This document shows positions 16,639-25,464 of a stretch of DNA of 64,000 bases, in pieces. Numbering within the stretch: the stretch's first letter is position 1; each line of letters opens with the position of its first letter. The position numbers and the translations under genes were made by a program. A model generated the notes under the pieces. The model did no database searches. It was not told the DNA's origin and worked only from the letters and a program-made list of their open reading frames with translations. The stretch is from Sphingobacterium deserti (GTDB lineage: Bacteria; Bacteroidota; Bacteroidia; Sphingobacteriales; Sphingobacteriaceae), in assembly GCF_000757725.1 (NCBI RefSeq), contig NZ_JJMU01000072.1, positions 1-64,000 of the forward strand, given 5' to 3'.

Positions 16639-16920
16639 ATGCTTATGACTATGACAATCGAAAACACACCCTCCAAGTGGATCCAACAATTGAAAGATCG
16701 CGGTCACTCCGCGAGCCGACAGCGCATCCTGATTATGACGGCCTTGTCGCAAAAGCGCGTAATAGATGATATGGAAAGTTTTTGGCTGGAACTGCGACAG
16801 GAACACGCTATTTCCTGGGCAACATTTTACAGCTTTATCCGTTTGGCGGTTAAAGAAAATTGGATCGCAAAACACGGCAAAGTGTCTACCTACGCGCGTT
16901 ATCAGCTGCTAATCGATTGA
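16639..16920 (+). CDS. Small Fur-like winged-helix protein without the metal/dimerisation domain
   Basis: A 93-residue protein that resembles only the N-terminal DNA-binding half of Fur/Zur/PerR: WIQQLKDRGHSASRQRILIM matches the start of the family, and SWATFYSFIRLAVKENWI matches its recognition-helix segment (usually ATVYRxL). It then stops at YQLLID, just where the hinge to the metal-binding dimerisation domain would begin (normal Fur is about 140-160 residues). No His/Cys metal ligands remain. It starts 22 bases after the S41 stop and lies before haem oxygenase. It may be a local regulator acting without metal sensing, or a partner or competitor of full-length Fur. Confidence 0.6.
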   Translation: MLMTMTIENTPSKWIQQLKDRGHSASRQRILIMTALSQKRVIDDMESFWLELRQEHAISWATFYSFIRLAVKENWIAKHGKVSTYARYQLLID

Positions 16921-16969
16921 TTTTAGAACGTCGCCAAGACAATTGCATCCTTTTTTTAAAATCAGGTGG

Positions 16970-17004
16970 AATCATTCTAAATTATATCGAAATCGCTATA
17001 TTTG
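16970..17004 (+). promoter_or_regulatory. Candidate promoter and operator motif upstream of haem oxygenase
   Basis: TATATTTG (16997-17004) matches the -7 consensus. AATCATTCTAAATTATAT (16969-16986), which is the haem-island motif in the opposite orientation, covers the place where the -33 box would lie. The promoter is about 190 bases before the haem oxygenase start, leaving a long leader with no evident gene. Confidence 0.4.
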
Positions 17005-17194
17005 ATCGGGAGTACATGTATTGTATATAAATATATTTCCAAAGGTAAGAAGGTTGGATTGAAAAGCTGTGCAGTTCAGTAGCTCAGTAAAACGCATGAA
17101 TTAGCGATTTTCATACATCAATAATCAGATATCAGCATAAATATTAGCCCAGAAATCTGAATATTTGTGTAGAATCGTTTTAAATAAAAAAGCT

Positions 17195-17761
17195 ATGATA
17201 TTAAGCGAGAATATTAAAGAAAATACAAAAGCAGCTCACCAGAAGTTAGAGGCTGTTGTTGTCCGACAATTGAAGGCTGTAAGATCCAATGCCGATTATG
17301 CGGAAGTTTTAAAAAATTTTTACGCATATTTTAATGCGGTTGAGCGAGCTATTGCTCCTTTTATCACTTCTAATGTTTTACCAGACTACCACGAACGTCG
17401 AAATTCTTCGCATATAAAAGAAGATATTTTGGAGTTAGGAAGTGATATTAATGAACTACCTGCCGCATCTGCACCATCAGTCAGTAATACGCTGGAAGCT
17501 TTATCTGCTTTGTATGTGCTAGAGGGATCAATTATGGGTGGTCCTTACATCGTGCAAATGCTTAATAAGTATGGTATCAATCTCGGCACATCGTTCTTCT
17601 CTGGCTACGGGCAAGAAACAGGAACAATGTGGGCATCTTTCACTGCAGTATTGAATAAGTATGCGGAGAGTCCCACAGATCACGAACGTGCAATAGAAAT
17701 TGCTAACGAGACCTTCTCAAAATTTGGAGATGTTTTTGCAGCAAGCACAGTTGAAAAATAG
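17195..17761 (+). CDS. Haem oxygenase (biliverdin-producing)
   Basis: A 188-residue all-helical haem oxygenase. The proximal haem ligand is His15 in TKAAHQKLE, and the distal-helix region reads LYVLEGSIMGGPYIVQML, the family equivalent of LEGSxLGG. The enzyme opens haem with oxygen and reductant to give biliverdin, carbon monoxide and iron. The ATG at 17195 is used because the earlier in-frame TTG (17165) would add ten unrelated residues. Bacteriophytochrome-linked members exist, but no phytochrome is nearby; the HmuTUV/HmuY context points to iron release from imported haem. A 43-residue membrane protein gene follows after 13 bases. Confidence 0.88.
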   Translation: MILSENIKENTKAAHQKLEAVVVRQLKAVRSNADYAEVLKNFYAYFNAVERAIAPFITSNVLPDYHERRNSSHIKEDILELGSDINELPAASAPSVSNTLEALSALYVLEGSIMGGPYIVQMLNKYGINLGTSFFSGYGQETGTMWASFTAVLNKYAESPTDHERAIEIANETFSKFGDVFAASTVEK

Positions 17762-17774
17762 TTTGCACTTATTA

Positions 17775-17906
17775 ATGTCAGAAACAAAAGAAAAAAAATC
17801 AAAGTTATGGCTTAAGCGCGCTGGTATTGGCGCGTTTATGTTTTTCCTGCTTAAAGGGATTGCTTGGCTAGTCGTGTTTGCCTTAGCAGCAAAATCTTGC
17901 ACATAA
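17775..17906 (+). CDS. Small single-pass membrane protein downstream of haem oxygenase
   Basis: A 43-residue protein beginning MSETKEKKSKLWLKRAG with a strongly basic N-terminus, then one hydrophobic helix of about 22 residues ending in AAKSCT. The basic-inside rule puts the N-terminus in the cytoplasm. It starts 13 bases after the haem oxygenase stop, so the two are probably co-translated. Small proteins of this shape occur in Bacteroidota, but no function is known to me. Confidence 0.6.
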   Translation: MSETKEKKSKLWLKRAGIGAFMFFLLKGIAWLVVFALAAKSCT

Positions 17907-18143
17907 GGCACCTGCTGGTATTCCTTTTTTAATTCAGTACGGTTACAGTGTTATTGCTATTGTAGTGGAATTCTCCATTTCCCTATACTAAAGTTTGACC
18001 TCATTCCAGAGTATCTTCATCACTTAGTTTTTCGCTATCTCATTCCTTTGTAAAAATAACAATTGCTCGTTACTGGTAATAGTCTGGCCATTAGCTGCAT
18101 GCAATTCTCCTTCACTATTTATGAAATAAATGATTAAAATCGC

Positions 18144-18174
18144 TTTACTTAGTGTGAATAATACACTATATTTG
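18144..18174 (+). promoter_or_regulatory. Bacteroidota-type promoter in the gap before the TIM-barrel gene
   Basis: TTTA (18144-18147), 19 bases, then TATATTTG (18167-18174): close to the TTTG-N19-TAnnTTTG consensus. Predicted start is near 18181, only about 30 bases before a strong terminator hairpin. Confidence 0.5.
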
Positions 18175-18180
18175 TACTTT

Positions 18181-18245
18181 CATAATTTAGGTTTATAATT
18201 GGTTAATTAAGGCTTTCACTCTCCTCGTTTGAAAGCCTTTTTTAT
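18181..18245 (+). ncRNA. Candidate small RNA or attenuated leader
   Basis: The promoter at 18144-18174 and the terminator at 18209-18245 bracket a transcript of about 65 bases with no reading frame. It could be a small RNA, or a leader whose terminator controls transcription of the TIM-barrel gene 200 bases downstream. Alternatively the hairpin simply ends the haem oxygenase operon and the promoter match is chance. Confidence 0.3.
18209..18245 (+). terminator. Intrinsic terminator
   Basis: AAGGCTTTCA (18209-18218) pairs with TGAAAGCCTT (18230-18239) around an 11-base loop and runs into a seven-T tract. It is a textbook Rho-independent terminator. Confidence 0.8.
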
Positions 18246-18443
18246 TCATAAAAAATTTCCTAATATTTACCAACTACTAGATTCGTATTCTTTCAAATTT
18301 TTCTTTTCGTTTCGTTTTAAGATTCGTAGTGTCGGTTGTGTCCTAATTTTAAAAATGCTATTTTTAAAATCAGCTGCCGTTATCAACGGCATCCTATAAC
18401 ACCGAATGTCGAATATTTATTATATCGTAAAATAAAGCGTATT

Positions 18444-19502
18444 ATGCAAATGAAAACAATTAAAGGACCTGCAATATTCCTTGCGCAATTTATGGATGAC
18501 AAAGCGCCGTTCAATAATCTGCAAGCTATCGGTGCCTGGCTCGCTGGTTTAGGCTACAGAGGCGTGCAAATCCCTACTTGGGATAAACGTTGTATAGACA
18601 TGGAGCAGGCCGCAACTAGCAAAACATATGCGGATGACCTCAAGGGTGTTTTAACAGAACTTGGTTTGGAAATAACAGAACTTTCTGTGCACCTGCAAAG
18701 CCAGTTGGTTGCCACACACCCAGCCTATGACACGATGTTTGACGGATTTGCACCCGCTCAGTATCATGGAAATGTGAAGGACAGAACGGCGTGGGCAACA
18801 AAGCAGGTCGAACTTGCAGCACAAGCTTCTGAAAATCTTGGATTAAAAACTATTGCAGCTTTCTCTGGCTCTTTACTATGGCATACGGTGTATCCCTGGC
18901 CGCAACGTCCCGCAGGACTTGTTGAGGCAGGCTTCAAAGAGCTTGCCTCACGATGGAAGCCGTTGCTAGATACTTGCGATCGTCATGGTGTGGATGTTGC
19001 ATTTGAGCTTCATCCTGGTGAAGATTTACATGATGGGGTAACTTTCGAACGTTTTTTAGAAGCCGTGAACGGGCATACCCGCGCAAATATTCTATATGAT
19101 CCCAGCCACTTCGTGCTGCAACAGTTGGACTACTTACAATTCATAGACTTCTATCACGATCGAATTAAGGCTTTCCATGTCAAAGATGCGGAGTTTTTGT
19201 ACAACGGGAAATCCGGCATCTACGGTGGCTACCAAGATTGGATTGATCGCCCTGGTCGCTTTCGCTCGCTCGGCGATGGACAGGTGGATTTCAAAGGAAT
19301 TTTCACCAAACTTTCCCGCTACGGCTTTGATGGATGGGCAGTCATTGAGTGGGAATGCTGTATTAAAGATCCAGTACAAGGGGCGGAAGAAGGCGTCGCC
19401 TTCGTAAAGGATCATATTATCCAAGTTACCTCAAAGACCTTCGATGATTTTGCCAGCGCAGGCGCGGATGAAAATCTGAATAGACAGATATTGGGACTGT
19501 AA
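18444..19502 (+). CDS. Sugar phosphate isomerase/epimerase-like TIM-barrel protein
   Basis: A 352-residue xylose-isomerase-like TIM-barrel protein (AP endonuclease 2 superfamily). Metal-binding positions fit VDVAFELHPGEDLHDG (Glu and His), LYDPSHF (Asp and His), IKAFHVKDAEF (His and Asp) and WAVIEWECC (Glu). Family members isomerise or epimerise sugars or inositol derivatives, often together with Gfo/Idh/MocA dehydrogenases. The frame extends upstream to 18336, but the ATG at 18444 begins at MQMKTIKGPAIFLAQF, where homologues normally start. It is a single gene flanked by terminators. The substrate is unknown. Confidence 0.8.
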   Translation: MQMKTIKGPAIFLAQFMDDKAPFNNLQAIGAWLAGLGYRGVQIPTWDKRCIDMEQAATSKTYADDLKGVLTELGLEITELSVHLQSQLVATHPAYDTMFDGFAPAQYHGNVKDRTAWATKQVELAAQASENLGLKTIAAFSGSLLWHTVYPWPQRPAGLVEAGFKELASRWKPLLDTCDRHGVDVAFELHPGEDLHDGVTFERFLEAVNGHTRANILYDPSHFVLQQLDYLQFIDFYHDRIKAFHVKDAEFLYNGKSGIYGGYQDWIDRPGRFRSLGDGQVDFKGIFTKLSRYGFDGWAVIEWECCIKDPVQGAEEGVAFVKDHIIQVTSKTFDDFASAGADENLNRQILGL

Positions 19503-19505
19503 AAA

Positions 19506-19546
19506 AAGAGCGCTGTATCCTTTCAAATACAGCGCTCTTCATTTTA
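19506..19546 (+). terminator. Bidirectional terminator between convergent genes
   Basis: AAGAGCGCTGTAT (19506-19518) and ATACAGCGCTCTT (19527-19539) form a 13-base perfect stem with an A run before and CATTTT after. It lies between the TIM-barrel gene and the convergent M16 peptidase gene and could serve both. Confidence 0.8.
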
Positions 19547-19627
19547 CAGCAACAGGCCACCCGGCTTAGCTCTTAAAGCATTGTTTTATGCCAGACCCGA
19601 TGGGTCATGAATGTTTTACTGCGAAGA

Positions 19628-22567
19628 CTAATAACCAAAGATCTCTTTCAATGATGGTTTCTTCAATTTACCGATCTTTTCCAATTCCTGATCTGGTAAA
19701 CTTTCTTTGTCTCCAACAATGCAATACACATACGGTTTATTACTGAATTCGCGCTGGTGAAATGCTTCCAGATCAGCATACTGTAACTTTGGGGCTTCCT
19801 CATAAACAGCCTTTCGGATATCGCTCGTATTCCCCAGGCGTTTAGATGCAAGATAGCTGTTTAAGATACCTGCATTGGTAATACGCTCGCTTGCCAACGA
19901 TTTTAAAAGACTCACTTTGGCCGTTTCCAATGCCAACGGAGATTCCGGAAGAACATTTAGCAGTTCATTCATACCATCAATAGCCTCTTTAAATTTATCG
20001 CTCTGCGTTCCTATATAGGCACCGACCACGTAATGGTTCTCCTTCTTTTGGGGCTGACCGAAAAATGCATAGGTTGAATAAGCAAGAGCCTTCGATTCCC
20101 TAATAGTTTGAAAAACGATGCTTCCCATCCCCCCACCGAAGTAATTGTTGAACAAGGAAATAACGGGCGTATGGGCAGGATTGTATAACTCGGAATTGCG
20201 AGACCAAAATACCTCTGCTTGCTTCATGTCATAATGCGCAAACAGCACTTCGTTCTCGGTGGTAGACAATTCTTTAAAGCCAGGACCACGCTTTACCTCT
20301 ACATACGGATTTTTATCGGCTTTAAGCGGAGGTAGTCCCGCCGTTAATTTTTTCATTTCTCGGGGTCCGTAATATAATATGTTATGCTTCGTGCGGGATA
20401 GATCGTGCAGAATGTTAACCAAGTCCGCAGCTTTCAGATTATGAAGTTCTTCGTCCGAAAAAGTATTATTAAATGGATTTTTTGGGCCATACTTCGCATA
20501 GGCTTTCAAGCCGTCCAGAATATTTTCTTTGTTCTCTTTCGCATTTGATCTCGCTTTTTTCAACCTCGAAAGATAAGCTTGAAACGCATCCTCATCCACC
20601 ACACAGTTACGAAGCAGGTCTTGGATAAGAACAACTGTTTTCTCGAAGTTTTCATCAAGTCCGGAGATTGAAACACGCGTTTCCTCATTACCGGCAGAAA
20701 CTGAAAATGTAGAAGCAAGCTGATAAAATTCTTTGCTAAAGGTTTCGCTGCTCTTATCCTTTGTTCCTAAAAATTCAAAATAAGCTACTGCCAATGGAAG
20801 AAGTTTATTATCCCATTTTCCCAGAGAATATTGATAGGATAGGCTAAATAACGCATTATCCTTATTTTGAACAGCGAGCACTTCCGTATCATGTAGTTTT
20901 CCTTTTGCAACGTCCTTCTCGAAATCAAGCCATACGGGGCTGATCTCGGTCTCCGGCAAAGCATTTACCGATTTCAAAAAATCGGACTGACTATCTCTAT
21001 TTACCGTGACCGGTGTGATCGCCGGCTTTTCTACTTTTACAACATCGGAATCTACACCTTGCCTTTTGTAGACTACTACATAATTATTATCATTCAAGTA
21101 CTTATTAGCAAAATCGACGACGTCCTTCTTCTTGATCGTTGTTAACCTATCAAGATAGCCAATCTCCCTAGCCCAGTCGACGTCTGAGGTGAAAGCAGAC
21201 ATCAGCTCTTCCGCTCTGCCCTGATAGCTTTCGTTAAGCGATATTTGGTCTTTTCGTTGGTTGTTAATTATTGCAGTAATAAGATCTTCCGAAAACTCCC
21301 CGCTCCTAAGTTTTTTTAATTGGCCTAGGAGAAGATCGCGCACCTGCTCCAAAGACTGGCCTTGGGAAGGGTTGCCTTGGAGAATTAACAGAGAATAATC
21401 TTTCAATACATAAGGAAATGCGGCTGCTCCTAAAAGTTTCTGTGACTTAACCAAATCCAGATCAATCAAACCAGCAGAGCCGTTTGTCAATATATTGGCC
21501 ATTAATTTCAACATTTGCGCATCTTCGCTGCCCGCACCTGGAAACCGGAATCCCATAAAAAGGAATTCGGCAGTCGGTCCTTTTATCTCTCGGACGATAG
21601 GCTCATTAATCTCATTTTCCTTGTCGAAATCGTAGGCCGGAACAGCTTTCGGCTGCATATACGCAAAAGCTCTATCTATCTTTTTTATCATCTCGGCCGG
21701 ATCAAAATCGCCAGACATGATAACCCCCATATTGTTTGGAACGTAATAGGTATCGTAATACGTTCTTATAGCTTGTAAGGACGGGTTTTTAAGGTGTTCC
21801 ACCGTACCTATAACGGTTTGCTTACCATAGTTGTTATTTGGAAAGCTAGCTTCGAACATAGCTTCAACGGCTTTCCGACCGTCATTGTCCAACCCCATAT
21901 TTTTCTCTTCGTATACGGCCTCTAACTCCGTGTGAAATAAACGTAGGACTGGAGCACGGAAGCGTTCCGCCTGTACAGCCAAATATTTATCGATCACATT
22001 ATTGGGAATGTTCTCGATATAAACCGTCTGTTCGAACGATGTAAATGCATTGGTCCCTTCAGAGCCCATGTTGCTCATCAGCTTATCGTACTCATTCGGG
22101 ATTGCATATTTTGCCGCTTCACCAGAAACGCTATCTATTTGTTTATAGATGTCCTTCCGTCTAGCTTCATCTGCCGTAGAATTGTACTGTTCATACAGTG
22201 CATCGATTTGGTCAAGCAGCGGCTTTTCCTTTGCCCAATCCAAAGAACCAAATTGATCCGTTCCCTTAAAAAGCATATGCTCTAGGTAATGCGCAAGGCC
22301 GGTATGATCCTTTGGATCCGTTTTGCTCCCCGCCTTAGTAGCGACATATGTCTGTATTCGTGGCTGCTTTTTACTCGGACTTAAAATCACGGTCAAGCCA
22401 TTACGTAGTTTGTAAAACCGCGCCTGAGTCGGATCATTAGTTACATAGCGGTAGGTATAGCCATCATCCGAAGCTTCCTTCCATTCATATTTTTTTTCTT
22501 GGGCAAAAGATCCAACCCAAATGAAAAGCAACGAAGACAAGATCGTGGCTCGAAAAATTTTTCTCAT
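19628..22567 (-). CDS. M16-family zinc metallopeptidase, two-domain
   Basis: A 979-residue secreted peptidase with a signal peptide ending near SFAQ. The inverted zinc motif HYLEH is at residues 93-97, with the downstream Glu in LEAVYEEKNMG. Two M16 catalytic/inactive domain pairs follow (about 45-480 and 510-940), as in pitrilysin-like enzymes. It probably degrades peptides in the periplasm. A loop of about 50 residues between the zinc motif and the third ligand contains several charged helices. Its start is clear: ATG at 22567 followed at once by the signal peptide. It appears to be a single-gene unit. Confidence 0.9.
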   Translation of the reverse strand: MRKIFRATILSSLLFIWVGSFAQEKKYEWKEASDDGYTYRYVTNDPTQARFYKLRNGLTVILSPSKKQPRIQTYVATKAGSKTDPKDHTGLAHYLEHMLFKGTDQFGSLDWAKEKPLLDQIDALYEQYNSTADEARRKDIYKQIDSVSGEAAKYAIPNEYDKLMSNMGSEGTNAFTSFEQTVYIENIPNNVIDKYLAVQAERFRAPVLRLFHTELEAVYEEKNMGLDNDGRKAVEAMFEASFPNNNYGKQTVIGTVEHLKNPSLQAIRTYYDTYYVPNNMGVIMSGDFDPAEMIKKIDRAFAYMQPKAVPAYDFDKENEINEPIVREIKGPTAEFLFMGFRFPGAGSEDAQMLKLMANILTNGSAGLIDLDLVKSQKLLGAAAFPYVLKDYSLLILQGNPSQGQSLEQVRDLLLGQLKKLRSGEFSEDLITAIINNQRKDQISLNESYQGRAEELMSAFTSDVDWAREIGYLDRLTTIKKKDVVDFANKYLNDNNYVVVYKRQGVDSDVVKVEKPAITPVTVNRDSQSDFLKSVNALPETEISPVWLDFEKDVAKGKLHDTEVLAVQNKDNALFSLSYQYSLGKWDNKLLPLAVAYFEFLGTKDKSSETFSKEFYQLASTFSVSAGNEETRVSISGLDENFEKTVVLIQDLLRNCVVDEDAFQAYLSRLKKARSNAKENKENILDGLKAYAKYGPKNPFNNTFSDEELHNLKAADLVNILHDLSRTKHNILYYGPREMKKLTAGLPPLKADKNPYVEVKRGPGFKELSTTENEVLFAHYDMKQAEVFWSRNSELYNPAHTPVISLFNNYFGGGMGSIVFQTIRESKALAYSTYAFFGQPQKKENHYVVGAYIGTQSDKFKEAIDGMNELLNVLPESPLALETAKVSLLKSLASERITNAGILNSYLASKRLGNTSDIRKAVYEEAPKLQYADLEAFHQREFSNKPYVYCIVGDKESLPDQELEKIGKLKKPSLKEIFGY

Positions 22568-22808
22568 ACGCTTTTAGATTTTAGATAATAATTTCGTCAA
22601 GCTATTTTCTACACTCGAATTACAGACCCCTAAATGGGTAGTAACAATAGCTTTCAGGGTTAAAATTATAGAAAAAAGAGTGAATATTCAATCTTTTAAT
22701 GAAACTTACATAAGTTACGTTACATATAACGTATACATAACGTGAAATATGGAATGCAAAAAATTGTAGAAAGCAGGAGACTGCCAGGCCTATAAACCTA
22801 CGAATATT

Positions 22809-23924
22809 CTATTTTTCAGGCTTTTTAAAGATATTGAGTTCGCCCAATAGCCTATTGAAGTTTTCAGTCCCCTTTTCCTCCTCTCCTAACAAGAACCCCC
22901 ATGCTTTAAGGTCTCGCACACGGTCAAACAAAATTTTGCATATAGCGAGGATAGGAATTGCCAGAAACATACCCGCAATACCCCAGATCATCTCGCCAAC
23001 AATGATGGCCATCATGGCGAAAAGCGAATTTACTTTCACCTTTGAACCGACGATCTTCGGCACAACATAATTGCTATCCATGAGATGTACAACAACCAAT
23101 GCGACGATAACTAACAAGACATGCGTAACCGATGATGTAGCAAACGTAATGATCGATATAATTAGCAAGGCTATAAAGATACCTATGTATGGTAACACAT
23201 TGAGAAAACCCGTGATAAGCGCAAGCATAAGACTATATTTCACGCCGATAACACTTAATGCGATAAAAGTTAATGCAGCAACAATCAGCATTTGCAACAC
23301 CAAGCCAATGAGATATTTTTTAACAACATATTGGATCTGCCGCACAATATCCATCACGATAACATGATGTTCCGTGCGATTTACAAGAAGTAGGAAGCGG
23401 ACAATATGTGCACGATAGATGAGGATAAAGAATGTGTACAGGAATGTGAATACGAGCAAAATCAATAGCGATGACAACGATAGCAACGCAATCCCTACTA
23501 TTGCCGTTCCCTGACTGATTGATTTCGACACGGTGCTAGTAAGATATTCCATTTGTTCGGCCTGTGCTACACCGAAAGTTTTGTGCACCCAAATCTGCGA
23601 CATACTGAAACTTTGTGTAATTTGCTTTTCAAAAGCCGGCCAGTCGTCTTTTAACATGGATAACTGTGCGCCCAACATCGTGAAAAGTATAACTATCAAA
23701 CCAAAGAAAAGCAGTAAGGACGTAATTGCGGCAAGCGTTCGGTGAAATTTCAGCTTGTTTTCCAATATATTGCATACGGGAACCAGCAACAAAGAAAATA
23801 AACTTCCTAAGATCAACGGCACAATGATAGTTTGACCTATGTGAGCGATATAACCAAGCGCAATGATCGAAATCAATGTGCAAGATAGCTTAATATAAAA
23901 GGGTAAACTTAGGAATCTGATCAT
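22809..23924 (-). CDS. AI-2E (PerM/YdiK) family transporter
   Basis: A 371-residue membrane protein with about eight helices in the AI-2E family pattern: an N-terminal pair of helices, an extended soluble stretch (about 95-155), then helices including YVVPKIVGSKVKVNSLFAMM and GEMIWGIAGMFLAIPILAI, the conserved C-terminal signature. Family members include exporters of signalling molecules and sodium-proton antiporters, so the substrate cannot be set from sequence. It is flanked by a 145-base gap and the next minus-strand gene and shows no obvious operon partner. Confidence 0.85.
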   Translation of the reverse strand: MIRFLSLPFYIKLSCTLISIIALGYIAHIGQTIIVPLILGSLFSLLLVPVCNILENKLKFHRTLAAITSLLLFFGLIVILFTMLGAQLSMLKDDWPAFEKQITQSFSMSQIWVHKTFGVAQAEQMEYLTSTVSKSISQGTAIVGIALLSLSSLLILLVFTFLYTFFILIYRAHIVRFLLLVNRTEHHVIVMDIVRQIQYVVKKYLIGLVLQMLIVAALTFIALSVIGVKYSLMLALITGFLNVLPYIGIFIALLIISIITFATSSVTHVLLVIVALVVVHLMDSNYVVPKIVGSKVKVNSLFAMMAIIVGEMIWGIAGMFLAIPILAICKILFDRVRDLKAWGFLLGEEEKGTENFNRLLGELNIFKKPEK

Positions 23925-24071
23925 TTTGATTATTAATTTGGACTAATATACAATTTTAGAGGATTGCGACGAATCGATACTGAAACTACATTGTGAAATA
24001 CGGCAATTAAATTAAAAAGTAAACTGCAATTCGATATGGCGCAGATTATGACGAATTAAGGTCTAACCGAA

Positions 24072-25325
24072 TTACCCCACATGCTCATCCAGCAATGTCC
24101 GGTCTAATCCTTTTTCAAATTTCGCGATAACGAAAGTCGCGGCCGTGTTTCCAATAATATTGGTGAGCGCCCGCGCTTCACTCATAAATCGATCGATCCC
24201 TAAAATAATGCCGACTGCCTCTACTGGAACATGCCCTACCACCGGCAAGGTAGCCGCTAACGTCACAAACCCGCTACCCGTAACACCGGCCGCACCTTTC
24301 GATGTTAATAGCAATACCAAAAGTAGCGAAATCTCCTGATGCAACGACAAATGCATATTAAGTGCCTGGGAAATAAAGACAGCAGCCATAGTAAGGTAGA
24401 TACAAGTTCCATCAAGATTAAACGAATAACCTGTAGGAATAACAAGTCCAACAATGGGCTTCGCGCAGCCAGCTTGCTCCAGCTTTTGCATGATGCCCGG
24501 GAGTGCGGATTCAGAAGAAGATGTTCCCAATACAATCAGTAACTCCTCCTTAATATACCGAATGACCTTGAATATATTGATACCTACATAGAAGTATAAG
24601 ACTGACCCTATAACCACGAAGATGAAGACAATACATGTGAGATAAAAGCTGAGCATCAGCAAACCTAACGACGATAATGCTTCAATGCCATACTTTCCTA
24701 CCGTAAAACCTATCGCACCCATCGCCCCCAAAGGAGCGAGGTACATAATCATCTTTATAATCGCAAACAGTCCTTTAAGAAAAGAGTTTAAGACTGATAA
24801 GACAGGTGCCGCCTGAGCTTCGCCGATTTTTGTCAACGCTACACCAAACAAGACGGCAAAAACTAAAACCTGAAGCAGATTATCTGAGGCTACAGCGGCC
24901 ACAACATTCTCGGGTATAATACTAAGCAACCAACTCACCATGTCCTTTTGCGTCTGGGCCTCTTTCACATAATGCGCAACGCTTGAACTATCCAGCGTTG
25001 CCGGATCGATATTCATGCCCGTGCCCGGCTGCATCCAGTTTACAAAAATTAGCCCAATGAGAAGCGCTACGGTCGTCATTACTTCAAAGTAAACCAATGC
25101 GGAAAAGCCTATCTTACCAACCTTCTTGACATCTTGCATACCAGCGATGCCGATAACAATCGAGCTAAAAATCAGCGGGGCAATCACCATCTTAATCAAT
25201 TTTATAAAGCCATCCCCTAACGGCTTCAACTTGATAGAAAATTCTGGATAAAAAATGCCCAGCACGATACCTATGGTAATACCGAGGAGCACCTGCACAT
25301 ACAAACTCTTAAAAATTTTGGGCAT
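24072..25325 (-). CDS. Dicarboxylate/amino acid:cation symporter (DAACS)
   Basis: A 417-residue transporter of the glutamate/aspartate/C4-dicarboxylate family (GltP/DctA type). Visible hallmarks are the N-terminal PLIFSSIVIGIAGM, the serine-rich re-entrant loop GTSSSESALPGIM, YSFNLDGTCIYL with the substrate/cation site, and GVTGSGFVTLAATL in the second hairpin. Substrate uptake is driven by sodium or protons. The Ser-rich loop and NLDG are intact. Choice between dicarboxylates and acidic amino acids cannot be made with confidence. Confidence 0.88.
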   Translation of the reverse strand: MPKIFKSLYVQVLLGITIGIVLGIFYPEFSIKLKPLGDGFIKLIKMVIAPLIFSSIVIGIAGMQDVKKVGKIGFSALVYFEVMTTVALLIGLIFVNWMQPGTGMNIDPATLDSSSVAHYVKEAQTQKDMVSWLLSIIPENVVAAVASDNLLQVLVFAVLFGVALTKIGEAQAAPVLSVLNSFLKGLFAIIKMIMYLAPLGAMGAIGFTVGKYGIEALSSLGLLMLSFYLTCIVFIFVVIGSVLYFYVGINIFKVIRYIKEELLIVLGTSSSESALPGIMQKLEQAGCAKPIVGLVIPTGYSFNLDGTCIYLTMAAVFISQALNMHLSLHQEISLLLVLLLTSKGAAGVTGSGFVTLAATLPVVGHVPVEAVGIILGIDRFMSEARALTNIIGNTAATFVIAKFEKGLDRTLLDEHVG

Positions 25326-25403
25326 ACCCTAGTGTGATTTGAATATAATTGTTAGCGCAAAAATAGTAATTAATATTGAGGAAGAGGCGCATTACGAGCT
25401 GCG

Positions 25404-25437
25404 AAAAAAAAAGCTCCCTTAAAAATTAAGGGAGCCA
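25404..25437 (-). terminator. Terminator of the YceI gene
   Basis: On the minus strand, GCTCCCTTAA and TTAAGGGAGC (25413-25435) form a 10-base stem with a 3-base loop followed by a nine-T tract (25404-25412). It lies 28 bases after the YceI stop. Confidence 0.85.
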
Positions 25438-25464
25438 GATCATACGTATGTTAATTGTCGTACG

